A stretch of 64,000 nt of DNA from Sphaerolaimus hirsutus (lineage: Eukaryota; Nematoda; Chromadorea; Monhysterida; Sphaerolaimidae), in NCBI GenBank assembly GCA_964036195.1, contig OZ038451.1, positions 11,970,529-12,034,528 of the forward strand, given 5' to 3'. Shown here piece after piece: positions 23,976-36,144 of this stretch. The position numbers were made by a program, and so were the translations under genes. Each line of letters opens with the position of its first letter. The first letter of the stretch is position 1. Under the pieces are notes generated by a model. That model made no database searches and was not told where the DNA came from. It saw nothing but the letters and a program-made list of their open reading frames with translations.

Positions 23976-24236
23976 TACTGTATATCCTCGAATAAGTCCC
24001 AAAGGGAGTTATTTTTTGAGGGGGGAGTTATTCAAGAGGGATGGGTTATTCAAGGGGCGGAGTTATGCGAGGGGAAGTTATTTTGTTTCTTAAATTGACC
24101 CAAAAATCTTTTCCACCTATCACAGGGGGGGGGAGTTATTCAAGTGTAGTGAGTTATTCAAGATGGGGGTTATTTTTCCCAACTCGGTCAAAAGGGGAGT
24201 TATTTAAGGGGGTCTGATTCGAGAATATACGGTCTA
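23976..24236. mobile_element. F-family element with TCGAATAAGTCCC core
   Basis: It begins ACTGTATATCCTCGAATAAG and ends GATTCGAGAATATACGGT. GGGGAGTTATTCAAG words are repeated on the right arm. Confidence 0.65.
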
Positions 24237-24794
24237 TGCATATTTTGAGACGTAGGTAGATGTATCTGTATATTTACAATCTGATAAGGTGAATTTGTCT
24301 GGTTGTAGATTTTAGTGCGTTTTGAATTGACTGAAGTCAAAATGGACACGCGTCGCAATTGCGACATAATTCGGCCGGCTGCCGCTTATCGCATTTAGCG
24401 GAAAATTGAGGAAGGAAGCGGCTGGCAACGGCGCATGTTTCAAATCGTGACGAATTTCGCTCGACGTGTTAAGGTGACAAAGTTCGTTGAGTCGAGACTC
24501 TTGACTCGCCATCGCTGGCTGATTATGTTCAACGTAAATACAGTGGTAATTTATTTACCTCGACTATCTCGCCTTGACGAAACTGCCCATTGAACTACTT
24601 GGTTTATTCACGACTTATGTCCAATAGATTTGTCTCAAAGTGATTTCAAAGTCAAAGTGGTCACGTCTGGTCCCAGGAAGTAATGCGTTGCCTCCCCCCG
24701 TCGTTTTCCCCCTGAAAACATTGCAATAACAGCTTATTAATGAAGGGTGTTTCTGAAGAACCATCTATGATAAATAGAACCCCCACAATCCACC

Positions 24795-25304
24795 AGAGTT
24801 GTTAAAAGTACCGAACTTTTTCCAAAGTATACGTAAACGTAAAGTATTTATTTTTTACTCACCCCCTGAGTACAGAAAACGTAAAGTAATTTTTTTTTAC
24901 TTTTACTCATGAGTAAACATGAGTAAAATACTCTTTCCACTAGAAAACGTAAAAGTTAGTATTTTTTTAGAAATTTTGCTCCAATTTTCATTCAAAATCA
25001 CTCATTTTCGTACTTTCTTGACCATTTTAACTTTCAAATTCACTAGTTCATGTGTTACTTGCCTATTTAAAGCTATTTTTGTAAATTTTTCCCCTATTGT
25101 TTTTTTTTCTTCGTCTTTTTCCCGCATCTATTCCTCCAACAAGCCTATAACATCTTAAATACGTTTTCTGTACTCGAGTACTTTCAAAAAGTATACGTAG
25201 AAGCGAGTACAGGTATATTTTTTCAAAGTGTACGTAAACGTATTTACTCAGTACTCGAGTATACGTACTTTTTGCGTAAACGTAAATACGTTTTAACAAC
25301 TATG
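24795..25304. mobile_element. C-family hAT element, intact
   Basis: The termini are CAGAGTTGTTAAAAGTACC and GTTTTAACAACTATG, flanked by the perfect 8-bp duplication CAATCCAC (24787-24794 and 25305-25312). The arms contain GTATACGTAAACGTAAAG, TACTCGAGTA and CATGAGTAAA words. Confidence 0.93.
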
Positions 25305-25649
25305 CAATCCACCACACCCAGAAAGAATATAGGTAGATAAATATGAATGTCATATTTTTTTATATTTTCTCCTCAAAAAGGAAAATATAATATTAAGAAG
25401 CCACTGAGAAGTTGTCTATCTCTCAACACTCCCGCTGATTAAACTGAAACGCAAACAAAACACACAATATTTTCTATCAAGTAATGCTATTTTTTGAACA
25501 TACTTTCTTCAGTAAGCTTACGACCTTTCTTTGGACCTTGTTTGAGCCCTTATTCAGCAATTACCCAGTCAAATCTTTTGTACCATTACCAAGTGACTAA
25601 TTCGATGGCAAAACCGCATCTTATAAAGCGACAAATGAAATAAGAAAAT

Positions 25650-25712
25650 TACCGTATTTCTTCTAATACAAGGGCGGGTTTCCAATAGAAGGACGTCTCC
25701 AATAGAAGGTAA
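25650..25712. mobile_element. F-family single end with TCTAATA core
   Basis: TACCGTATTTCTTCTAATAC is followed by CCAATAGAAGG repeats. The matching end was not seen nearby. Confidence 0.45.
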
Positions 25713-26096
25713 ATACACTTTTTAGAATTTATTCGGGCTTGAGTCTCTTACCTACATCTCGTTAGACTTTGACATAAACATTTTCGCTTGCTTGCCCGCT
25801 GATTTTTATTATAACAATTATAGACTAGCACGAAGAAGAGCAGCTAGTGACACAAAAATGCCAACATTGATTGCATAAACATCGTTATGACTATGAGAAC
25901 CCTTTACTCTTTACATAGCATACGTTTTATGGCGCTGATAAATACTAGGCGCCTAAAATACCGCTATAACGACATCCAATTAGCACTTCATTAGTGTCAG
26001 CCTAGCATTTCAGCATGCAAATTGCCAAGCCATGTGCACATAAATGGATAGTCTAAGGATGCATGCTAGGTAAAATGACTACCTAGTAAATATAGG

Positions 26097-26592
26097 TACC
26101 GTATTTCTTCGAATTACCCCCCTCGAAATACCCTCTCAAAATGGGCACTATGAATTAATAACCCCCCCCCCCCTCGAAATACCCCCTCAAAAAGGGCACT
26201 ATGAACTAATAACCCCCCCCCGTCGAAATACCCCCCCATATTGAGTATAAAGAGAACGTCAATGACAAAAGATGCGGTTTATGACCCGGGCAATGCATAA
26301 CACACGTTAAAAATAATGATTGTGCTAAGTTAGAACATGGTTTATACCATTTACCTACATACCTACCTACTTATAAAATGCTGTAGACTCTTATACATGG
26401 TGGTTTTTGCTGCATTTTTCTACGTCTGCGTACGTTATTAGTACTGGGTTTTCAAAAAATTTCTGCCGAAATAATACCCCCCTCGAATTACTCCCCTCGA
26501 ATTACTCCCTCGAAATACCCCCTCAAAATTGTTATCTGAACCCCCTTCTGAAAAAATAAACCCCTCTGGGGGTATTTCGATGAAATACGGTA
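26097..26592. mobile_element. F-family fold-back element
   Basis: The termini are TACCGTATTTCTTCGAATTAC and TTTCGATGAAATACGGTA. Arrays of CGAAATACCCCC and CGAATTACTCC words lie at both ends, with about 230 bp between. Confidence 0.85.
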
Positions 26593-26599
26593 GGTGGAA

Positions 26600-27540
26600 T
26601 ACTAGACCACCATTTACTAAAATAAATGCATATTAGTCTAAGTTCAGTTTTGTACAAGCGGACCGTATTTTAACGAATAATTTCACGCGAATTTTTTTCA
26701 GAACATTTTGATGCGCTCATTATACAATGAGCTCATTGAGTGTAACTTACATTCGTTAGGAAAATGTCCTATGAATCAAACATTATTCACATTATCAAAT
26801 TAATTTACCTACCTAACTGAACTAAATATTTATATAATGATTACCCATGACTCAAGACTGAAAAACGCATGTAGCTTTAAAAGTTTTTTTTTGCATAAGC
26901 TTTATTTTAAGACATTTTTATTGTATAATAAAACGCAGCTGGTATATCGCGCTTTATGGTGTTATCCAACGGTAGTGCTTTTTGATTTATTCAATTAGTG
27001 TGCGTAAACGTACGAGGGCGCTCATTTGAAAACGTACGGTAGATGTATGAAGTTTAGGCAGGAAAATACGAATGAATTAGCTTTTACAGACATGCTTTAT
27101 CGGTGCATTTCACAAATTAGCTTTGTACTATTTCAATAGGACTACTATATATTTAACCATCCCAGAGGGTCGAACCAAACCTATTGTATATTAGCATTCA
27201 TGTATACGATTTTAAATTCCAATTTTACATTTGGATTTTTACCATTTTCCAATGGTGTCCAAGTAAACGTCGTTCAGACACTCAACTAGTCATTCAAATT
27301 ACATTCTACAGACAAACTGAACCACCCTGTAAAGCATTTAGACACTTTCGTTCTATTCTATCGATAGACCATTAACTACCAGCACTCATTTTCACCAAAC
27401 AATGTGACAGCCATGAATGAGGGCAGCTTAACTAAACCGTGGGGGCGATATGACTTTTTTTGGTATTTTTCCTAGTTTTATCGGAACACACCTCCCCCTG
27501 GATGATTTTCTGGATCCCTGATTTGCAATCTAACAGTAAA
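26600..27540. other. AT-rich stretch without a visible gene
   Basis: Only short unsupported frames occur. I see no element termini or structural RNA. Confidence 0.4.
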
Positions 27541-27547
27541 ACTTGGT

Positions 27548-27722
27548 TACCGTATTACATCGAATTAACCCCCCCCCCGCTTGAATTAACCCCTCCTCGA
27601 AATACCCCCCCCCCCCCCTAAAATTTGGCTGAGGAAAAAATCCCCCCCCCTCGAATTATCCCCCCTCAAATTTTGCTGGCGAAATAATAAACCCACTGGG
27701 GTTATTTCGAGGTAATACGGTA
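27548..27722. mobile_element. F-family element, short
   Basis: The termini are TACCGTATTACATCG and CGAGGTAATACGGTA, flanked by TA, with GAATTAACCCCC words. Confidence 0.8.
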
Positions 27723-28275
27723 TACGAATCGTGGCCCACAAAAATTTCGGGGTGGTTCAATTATCGTCCCACTTGGCACATACCAAATGCCTTGACATTA
27801 GGTAGTTGAAATACCTACTACCCTCGCATATTAGGCAGGAAGTATTTCAGCAGAACAATTTTAACACATTGTCAAGTTTCCGGTCAGCTTATGTTGGATG
27901 CGGAAATCGCAAAGCGTGTGCGCACTCGAGCGTTTGTCGCTGGCACATGAAAAAAGTTTAAATGGCCATACTAACGCATGCATTGCTGTCTTTGCTGCCG
28001 TCACGTTAAAGAGCGTGGGATCTTTGTGTTCGGCTTATGGCACGCTAGTACTCAGGACACTTTTCACTAGCACTGAATAGAACAAAATCGCCACGCATCA
28101 TGCCTAACATCACCCTTGAGGCCGTTGTGCATCTCACTGTCATGAGTAGTGATGGAAAAGCGCCACGGCGCTGGCGCTAGCGCCAGAGGAAAAAGAGCCA
28201 TGGCGTTTTTGGCACGCGCCATTTTCCTGTCTCGCCATTGGCGCTTGAAACTACGCCCATGAGAAGCGCCATGGC

Positions 28276-29110
28276 TAGTGATGGAATGGCGCCATGGCGC
28301 TGGCGCCATTTGACGGCGCCAAAGGGCGGTGCGCCATGGCGCCATTGGCGCTTGGCGCCCTTTTTCTGTGGTGCCCTTGGCGCCCACTTTTTGTAAAGCG
28401 CCATGGCGCCCTTGGCGCTTGGCGCCCTTTTTCCGTGGCGCCCTTGGCGCCCTGCCCTAAAAGGGCGTCAAAATGGCGCCAGCAGGGCTTCAATATGAGT
28501 GTTGGATAAACAAAAAATATAAATGCGCGTTCGTGGATAATCAAAATTCGCTGGAAAAATGAACGAAGTGGTGCGAGTGGATGGAAATGTTTTGTCCAAC
28601 AGTTCATCAGACGTGTCTGTATGATCGGAAGCTGAGAATGATGAACTGTTGAACTTGCAAACTGTTAAATCAACCAATTCAAATCGTCCACTTCAAGAAA
28701 ACATCCACGGTAAAGATTTATTTTAAGAGTTTGTTGTTTTTGTGTGTTTGTTGTTTTGTTGAATGACAATTTTTATTATGTTTGAATTGAACATATGAGT
28801 ATAATGTTATCCAAAAAAGTGTTGCTAGTCCCGTTTTTGTTGATTACATGCTGGAGAATGTGAATAAAGAAGTCAGTGTGTGCACAACAGTGCTGGAAAC
28901 ACATTTTTAGCCCACACAGGGTAGTGAACGCCCCTACTTACCCTGGCGCCATTGGCGCCTGGCGCCCTCTTTTTCAAATGGCGCCCTGGCGCCATTGGCG
29001 CTTGGCGTCCTGTTTCCGTGGCGCCCTTGGCGCCTGGCGCCCACTTTTCGAATGGCGCCATGGCGCCATTGGCGCCAAGCGCCCTTTTTTCTGGCGCTTT
29101 TCCATCACTA
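28276..29110. mobile_element. A-family hAT element nested in another A element
   Basis: The termini are TAGTGATGGAATGGCGCC and GCGCTTTTCCATCACTA, flanked by the perfect 8-bp duplication GCCATGGC (28268-28275 and 29111-29118). About 430 bp of non-repeat DNA lies between the GGCGCC arms, including a short broken frame at 28559-28708. Confidence 0.88.
28559..28708 (+). pseudogene. Short broken coding-like frame inside an A element
   Basis: A start (MNEVVRVDGNVLSNSSSDVSV) runs into a TGA. A second frame continues (SEAENDELLNLQTVK and on) to a possible donor CACG/GTAAAG at 28708. It could be the remnant of the first exon of the element's own transposase; there is no domain to confirm it. Confidence 0.25.
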
Positions 29111-29822
29111 GCCATGGCGCCTTTGACGCTTGGCTCTATTTTGGCGCAGCAACAAAATGCGTGGCGCTTGGCGCCATTTTGCGCTTGTGCCGTTGGGAGC
29201 TTGGCGATAGAATTAAAGCGCCATGGAACTTTTGGCGCTTGGAGGCAAGGTTCCGGCTCTTTTTCCACCTTTAGTCTACCTAGTGGCTATCAAGACAAGT
29301 TCCAACAAAGGAATCGAAAATTCGAAGATATTTACTGTTAGCGTATTTTCTACTTTAATATAATTTTGAAAACTATTCCTAAAACATATTCACCGTAAAT
29401 TCGAAGACACAGCTATCAAAATTGTCAGAAAAATTCAGATCTAGGTAGGTATTTGTTTCACAGTATTTCGCATTGCCCAAGATATTCATTCAATCAATGG
29501 TTGCAAAACATCTACTCAACTCGACCAAAATTTGGGTACACTATCAAATCAGCATACCATGCCACAACATCTCATCATCAAGATTCCTTCCTCAATCTTT
29601 CCCATAGCCTAGGCACCCCAATTTTACCACCCACGTAGCTCAGTCACTTAACACATAAAACTCGAGCACAAACTCGACCCACCCCGCACCCCTCAACCCC
29701 ATCACATCCATCCATCATCAGAGCGTGCGACAGAGATAAAAGCCTCACACGTGCCAGGAAACTGCGCGGGGACAATCGCTTTGAGCAGTTTTTGTCACCC
29801 CCGCCTGTCAGATGCATTTTAC

Positions 29823-30419
29823 CCGCTAGCCCATTGCGCGGGGCTAGTTGGCTTAACTGCATGAATGTGTGCGAGATGTGTTGAAAAGTTGGTTTGTGCT
29901 GGCCTGACGGATCGGTTGTTTGGTGGACTTGTGGTTTTGGGACACCTGGGACTAGATTCAGTTGACACGGCACTTTTTTGAGCGACTGGATTAGGTTTAC
30001 TTTGAATTTTTCCCTGATCGTTTGAAAGTGGTGTTCATTGATTAGGCTGTCCTTCAACTTTGCTACAAATAAACGGATGGAGCAGATCTAAAAACGTGTC
30101 GGGCTGACAAAAATTTCGAACCTGGGGGCACTTCCAGGCCTGTAAAATGTAAATTGACGTGCAAAGTGTCAAAAATCATGTAAAATGTCCTGTAAAATGC
30201 TTTGCCATCTTAGGCACTAAGCATTTACAGACTTTTGGCACTTTGCATGACATTTGACATTTTACAGGGTCTGCTGGAAGTAGCACCCGACATTATGGAC
30301 TTGCATGTGACAGTTGTGAATGGTTCTGGACTTTTTCGATTGGCACGCGGCATTTGGACAGTTCTGGGTATGCCGCAACTGTTTCTTCCACGCTGGTTGA
30401 AATAAATACGCGCCGCCAT
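29823..30419 (-). CDS. Tentative two-exon gene fragment (unrecognised)
   Basis: Exon 1, 30287-30419, starts with ATGGCGGCGCG in a good context (MAARIYFNQRGRN) and ends at a GT donor after one codon base. Exon 2, 29823-30062, follows a TTTGTAG acceptor in the matching phase and encodes KLKDSLINEHHFQTIREKF and LNLVPGVPKPQVHQTTD, ending at a GTAAAA donor after LAPRNGLAG. The intron holds a G-family element (30137-30272). No family was recognised and no further exon was found downstream. Confidence 0.42.
30137..30272. mobile_element. G-family fold-back element
   Basis: CCTGTAAAATG and CATTTTACAGGGTCT form the ends. GTGTCAAAAATCATGTAAA and complementary words make a hairpin. It lies between the two exons of the candidate gene at 29823-30419. 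Confidence 0.7.
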
Positions 30420-30746
30420 TTTTGGGATATTCGTGTGTAGCCTATTGTATCGCATTCCAATACTCAAGGGGATAGAATTGGGTGATGTAGATGGAGCCCA
30501 TCCGTTTTCGAGATCTACGACGTGTGTTTGAGTGGTCTTTCATTTCCATCCGTTTCTGCCACTATAAAATTCCGCTGTCGTAATGCACAAACGCGTTGAT
30601 ATAAATGCTATATAGCATGCAGAGTGCTTCAAATGGACAAGTGAAATAAACATTCATTACAGTTATTTAATATATTCAGTAAATTGCATGTTTACATATT
30701 TACTCAACCACAGATGATAGCGGAAACAACAAGCAATATATATTTA

Positions 30747-31079
30747 CGTTATATTCTTGAATAAGCCCTCCATTAGTGACCCCGTCTCCTTGAATAAAAC
30801 CGCTCTAGCGGTAGTTGCCAAAGTGCAATTTCCGAAACAGACAAATCTGTCCTAAACACAATTGAGTTTACAGGCTGAGAATCCGTCAAGTACAGTTGAT
30901 GGGGATCGAAAATAGTTCATTAAACTATACTTAAATCTAAACTAACTAAATCCGTTAAAAAAAATTGTTTAACGAAATGATAACTCCTTGAATAATACCT
31001 CCCCTCAAAAAGTTCCACCCTTCAAAAGTCTGACAAATAAATAATTCCTCAGGGGAATTATTTGATCAAATACGGTATT
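30747..31079. mobile_element. F-family element with TTGAATAAGCCC core
   Basis: The left arm has ATATTCTTGAATAAGCCCTCC and the right end has ATTTGATCAAATACGGTA. The left terminus is degraded. Confidence 0.55.
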
Positions 31080-31084
31080 TACAG

Positions 31085-32230
31085 ACATGTGATGAGGAAA
31101 ATGATAGCAGCAAATACTGCGAAGGAGCAGCAATATTGACGCTCTCATGTCGGAAAATTAAATACATAAATAAAAATTGCCCACATGTCAAGGACGTTGA
31201 CAACCTGTTTAAGAAGCATAATTTTTTTTGGTTGTTATTGTCATTATGAATCATTAAAATGTTTTGTATTATTTGGCATATTTATAGTTATTCATTTAGC
31301 CGTTGTTCAACTTTTATCAATAGTTTTTGAATGTCACCAAATGACTCATTTTCGATTGCGGCAAAAGGTGTCAAGAGGTCCGCCTCCGCCATGTTTAAGT
31401 CGAAATTTCGTTCACTTTTTACGGATTAAAAGGCACATCAGAGGATCTGAAGACATTGTTGTGTTTCGCACGATTACACAATTCATTGCGACCTTGATTT
31501 TCTTTTTCTTTTACATAAAAATAACAGTTTGAAATTTCAATTTTTGGAAAAGAGTTTGTTTTAACTTTGTTGTGTGCCATCATAAATAGTTGCGTGTTAT
31601 TAAATCTAAATACACCACACATGTAAATTAATGTACGCAGCGAAAAATCGCTCGCCTTGCAACTGAAATTCAACGCAATCAGCCAATGTTCTTCTTGTGA
31701 ATAATTAAAATAAGTTGATTGCCGCATGACACCTCACATAGGGGAATATGGTTGACGTCATTAGCACTCCTTATCAATCTTTCACGTGTAGAACATGGTC
31801 TTGCATGTGAAAAACATCATGACTTCATTTGAAACGCCATGAAAACAATGTTACGTCAGGAAGTGCCATTTGCGCTATCATGTTTTCTGTATGATTCAAT
31901 AAAAGCCGAAATGCGCAAATGTGGGGAAACATTTTGAACACGATCATCTACATCTAGTGTCATTACGTCTAGCGTAAGTCTCTAAATTATCGAGTGAACC
32001 CCTCCTTATGTACCCACCTATCTATGTTTATTTATGTAATAATAAAATATACCTATCTACTCTAGTTCTTGGATAACATAATTTTACTCTTCACTGAAGC
32101 ATGTAAAATGGAGCCAAATAACAGTGCCGCGCCGCCATAATGTAAAAATTCGTTTCTACTGTGAAGCGCCATTTTCGCTGGACTCTTTCTAAGGCTTTAT
32201 TGCACCTCACAAATTTATAAACGCGTCGAA
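31085..32230. other. AT-rich stretch without a supportable gene
   Basis: Open frames up to 115 codons exist on the plus strand, but they are AT-driven, lack splice support and resemble no family I know. Confidence 0.4.
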
Positions 32231-32234
32231 CCGA

Positions 32235-32390
32235 ACATACACAAATTCTTGAATACCCCCCCCCCTTAAAAAGCCCACCCTCGAATAACCCCGCTGGCTA
32301 AATGAGTATGGATTACACGGACCGACTGCAAATATTTCCTCTAACGGGGAATTGACCACGATAGGGGTTTTATTCGAGAGAATACGGTAC
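32235..32390. mobile_element. F-family element, short
   Basis: The left arm has TTCTTGAATACCCCC and TCGAATAACCCC, and the right end is ATTCGAGAGAATACGGTA. Confidence 0.6.
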
Positions 32391-32628
32391 ATCTACGCCG
32401 TAGTATGCGCGCATTAATGAGGAAAGCAGTAGTTATGGGCGCTGCTAATTTTCTAGCACGCGATATGCACCGCGGCTGTCTGAAAGCTTCTATGGACACA
32501 CTGCATCATTTAGTATCGCTCTCTAATTCGCAATTTTATTATACACGCTGCTCCGCGGTTCCAGTCCGATGTGTTCTACTGTATTTATTTATTCTTCGAA
32601 ATTAATAGTTTCACAGGACATTTTTCAG

Positions 32629-32821
32629 GACCCGCATTGTACACATAAGAATGTCGCTCACGCGATACATCAATTTGCTAGCTTCGCACGTGCACGGGGC
32701 CATTGTTTGCGACCATTTCGCATGTGATAAGGTGGTGTTTGTGATTGAGTCCATGCTGCCCGACCCAATGAGGCGTGGCGCCTGCTTGATTCAGTGCCGC
32801 GTGCATGTGGGACCGGGGTAG
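32629..32821 (+). CDS. Weak exon candidate (unrecognised)
   Basis: After a TTTTTCAG acceptor, one frame encodes about 63 residues including MSLTRYINLLASHVHG, CDKVVFVIESMLPDPMRR and LIQCRVHVG, then meets GGGGTAGCG. This is either a stop or a GT donor, and it coincides with the start of an A-type element. The composition looks coding, but no partner exons were found. Confidence 0.3.
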
Positions 32822-33047
32822 CGATGGAAAATAGGGGGGAAATGGCGCCAGGGTAGTGGTGGAAAACAAGGGAAATTGGCGCCAAATAGCGCCAAAAATA
32901 ATTGGCGCCGCTAATGAAATACGCCAAAAATTTGAAACACTTTCGTGCCGTAAATATCGCGAGAAGGATAGTCGTGTAGAGGTAAAAGCCCGTAGGGCGC
33001 CAAAATATCCCTCCGTAAATGGAACTATCACACCATTCCATCACTAG
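32819..33047. mobile_element. A-family element(s), degraded
   Basis: It opens TAGCGATGGAAAATAGG with a second TAGTGGTGGAAAA start at 32854, and closes CCATTCCATCACTA. GGCGCC words are sparse. No target duplication is seen. Confidence 0.5.
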
Positions 33048-33293
33048 AGGACTCATTTTATATTGGAAATTTGAAATGATGCTCGCAAATGAGAATTTTG
33101 CTGGATTTTTATCTATTGTTTCATTCGATGTGCTCAATATATTTCTGTATTATATGTGGATATGTTATGTACGCTAATGCTATATATCGCGCTTGCTTTA
33201 TATATTGGTATACCTAGGTATTTGGTTTTATTTAGCAAATATTTTCGTTCATTTTTTGCTATCTGCGGCGTTTTAAATTTTACTAAACAAATA

Positions 33294-33715
33294 TACCGTA
33301 TTACCTCGAAATACCCCCATGGGGGTTTATTATTTCGCCAGCAAAATTTGAGGGGGGGTTAATTCGAGGGGGGGGTTTATTCGAGGGGGGGTTTTATTAT
33401 TTCGCCAGAAAATTTCGTGGAATTCATAGTAAAGAATACGCTATTTCTTACACAAAAACGGTAATAAATGTGAGAATATAGGTTATATTGGTGCTGAAGG
33501 TGTACATCTGTACACAAATGAGCGTATAAGAGTAGCTGCGATGCAAATAAGTAGTAATAAATACATCATGTACATTGCATACATGATGTTCATCATTCCG
33601 GAGGGGGGGTATTTCGAGGGGGGGGGGTTTATTATTTCCCCAGCCCATTTTGAGGGGGGGTTAATTCGAGGGGGGGGGTAATTCAAGGGGGGGGATAATT
33701 CGAGGTAATACGGTA
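33294..33715. mobile_element. F-family fold-back element, flanked by TA
   Basis: The termini are TACCGTATTACCTCG and CGAGGTAATACGGTA. Arms of AAATACCCCC and GGGGGTTAATTCGAG words surround an interior with a TACATCATGTACATTG-type segment. That segment also occurs in the F arms at 17275-17310 and 18555-18590. Confidence 0.85.
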
Positions 33716-34135
33716 AGCGTTGTAAATATTTATAAAAATTTCACTTGCATACATTGTGAACTGATCTGTAGTCTGCTAACTGCCCAACAAACAAGGAATC
33801 TCTCAAAAAACATCCCATGATAAATTAATGCATAATCTATATTCATTTTTACCTATGTATTTACATTTGTATCAGGTATTTATTTTGCATAATGTATAAA
33901 TTATGTGTCTATGTGTCTGACCCTTTTCGCATCCTTCGCAAAAAGTTCAATGTGGGAATATGCGTTCCTTTATGCACCTCAGACTTAATGCCTGGCTGGA
34001 AGGTCAAGACTCGAATATAAAAATTGGTTCTCAAAGTCTATTCAGAATTTGCGATCAGCATAAACAAAAAAGTTTAAACTTCAGCAGAAACATCTCGCAA
34101 ACTTTTTTTCGCGCGAAGTGATCGAACCCTGCTAT

Positions 34136-34565
34136 AAAGCCGGAATTACAGCTCAGCGGCGTTTGACGTGAAATGATTACGTCGTAAAATTGATTACATC
34201 AAAATGGACAAAGGTACAGCATTGAAATTTCAGAATTAGATAGTTCTAGTAATTATGTGTAATGTCCCAAACAAATTTTATCAAATAATCATTATTTAAG
34301 TAGTTATTAATTTACCGTCGAAATTTACACATTCTACGTCAACATTTCACGTCAAACATTTTACGTCACCAAAAAATTTTGACGGTAAATTAATAACTAC
34401 TTAAATTATGATTGTTTGATAAATTGTTTTTGGGACATTACACACAATTACTAGAACTATCTAATTCTGAAATTTCAATGCTGTACCTTTGTCCATTTTG
34501 ATGTAATCAATTTTACGACGTAATCATTTCACGTCAAACGCCGCTGAGCTGTAATTCCGGCATTA
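34136..34565. repeat. L element: 430-bp near-perfect inverted repeat
   Basis: Arms 34136-34324 and 34376-34565 are inverted copies (GCCGGAATTACAGCTCAGCG against CGCTGAGCTGTAATTCCGGC at the tips). They are separated by about 50 bp with ACGTCAAACATTTTACGTCA words. No gene is present. It looks like a fold-back MITE or a recent inverted duplication. Confidence 0.85.
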
Positions 34566-35439
34566 GATATTTAAGTACCTATTTAGTATAATACCTATAA
34601 ATATTTCCTAAATGATATTTCCATAATATACTGCACCGACGTAAAACACAATTTTGCCATTTTGCCAAACCACGTGGTCTCACAATCTCAAGTGTCCCAG
34701 TTCTGTTTGACGCCTCCGCTAAATTTGCGTCACTTAAATAATTCGAATAAACTCCTTTCGGAGTCGTTTTTGCCCCGTCAATCAAGTGCCAAAAACTGAA
34801 ATATTTCGCGCGGCACGCGCTGAGAGTGGGGAACTCGAAACGTGACAATTGAGTACGATCACGCCACCATTTTTGTCAGCAAATTTCAAGGAAAAAGTTT
34901 TGAGTTCAAAATGCGGTCACAAATTGTCCTAGGGAGTTATTGTGGAGGCAATAATTCGGCCTTCAATTTCAACTGGAATTTTCCGCCCAGAATATTTATT
35001 GTATTTGACCACACATCCAACTATAACTGTCATAATGAAATTGTCCAATGACTATTATACATCTGCACAAAAAAGGTAGTAGTCATTTACCAATTTATAT
35101 ATTTATCTAGCCAAAACAGCTAAACAGGTTATAACAACACCCACTAGCTGAAAACTTAATCAAACTACCTATCAACAAGACTCATTTTTTCTTGATCATA
35201 TCGTAAATACTCCCGTTATTCTTCTAATACCGTATTTCTTCTAATAGATGAGCACAGTTCTATTTTTCGTTAACGTTTTGACCTGCCGTTCTATTGGAGG
35301 CTGCCTTTCTATTTTTTCACCAATTATTTTCACACAGTCTCATTTGAAAATAGTGTTTTAGTGAAGCATGAAGGACATTGTAAATAATACCAGATTCAAA
35401 CATCAAATTTAAACAAAACCTAATGTGAAAACAACCCAG

Positions 35440-36144
35440 CAGAGTTGTTAGAATTACATCTACATATACTTTTGAAAAAAGTTCAGTAAGTATTTAATTT
35501 TTACTCACCACAAAGTATAGAAAATGTAAAACACTCTTTTTCACTCATACTCATGCGTAAATGTGAGTAAAATACTTTTTTCAAAGGAAAATGTAAAAGA
35601 AAGTACTGTTCCCCTGGAAAATGTAAAAGCTACTACTTCTTACATGTGAGAGTGTCAGTTTTACTCTGCAAGGCATAATTGATGTCGTTTTTAGTGATCA
35701 TATAGTATTTTTTTGCAAATGATATGATTTCTTCTAAATTTTCTTATTTTAGCAACAAAAATACATTTTCTCTGTATGCGTGTACTTTTGAAATGTACGC
35801 GTAAAAAAGAGTACGGTATTTCCTCGAAATACCCCCTCAAAATGGGCACTATGAATTTGTGGTCCGGGAAATGCATAACAGACGTTCAAAACACTTACTG
35901 TGTTACGTTAGAACGTCGTTTATACCATCTACATCCTTATATAAGGCTGTCAAAACTTATAAATGGTGGTTATTTTGCATTTTTCACGTTTTTCTCTCAA
36001 AATTTTCACTCTGAAAAAATAAACCCCCCGGGGATAATTCAAGGAAATACGGTACATTACTTTTTTCAAAAGTATATGTAAATGTATGTACTCTTGTACG
36101 CGTATTTTTTGAGTAAATGTACATTGTACATTTTAACAACTCTG
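35440..36144. mobile_element. C-family hAT element nested in an F element
   Basis: The termini are CAGAGTTGTTAGAATTAC and TTTTAACAACTCTG, flanked by the perfect 8-bp duplication CAACCCAG (35432-35439 and 36145-36152). The arms have AAAATGTAAAA and GAGTAAAATAC words. Confidence 0.9.
35814..36053. mobile_element. F-family element nested in the C element
   Basis: TACGGTATTTCCTCGAAATAC is the left end and TTCAAGGAAATACGGTA the right end, with TA at both borders. Confidence 0.8.

Larger units (their letters stand above)
28147..29274. mobile_element. Outer A-family element, degraded at the right end
   Basis: It opens TAGTGATGGAAAAGCGCC. After the nested copy (28276-29110), GGCGCTTGG words continue to a decayed CTTTTTCCACCTTTAG. 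The nested copy's target GCCATGGC is an A-family word, so A inserted into A. Confidence 0.55.

Noticed and set aside
24312-24512. Minus-strand frame MASQESRLNELCHLNTSS
   Set aside because: The start context is good but there are no splice partners and no recognisable domain.
29620-29670. A tRNA-like GTAGCTCAGT word
   Set aside because: No acceptor stem, anticodon arm or TTC box follows at tRNA spacing.
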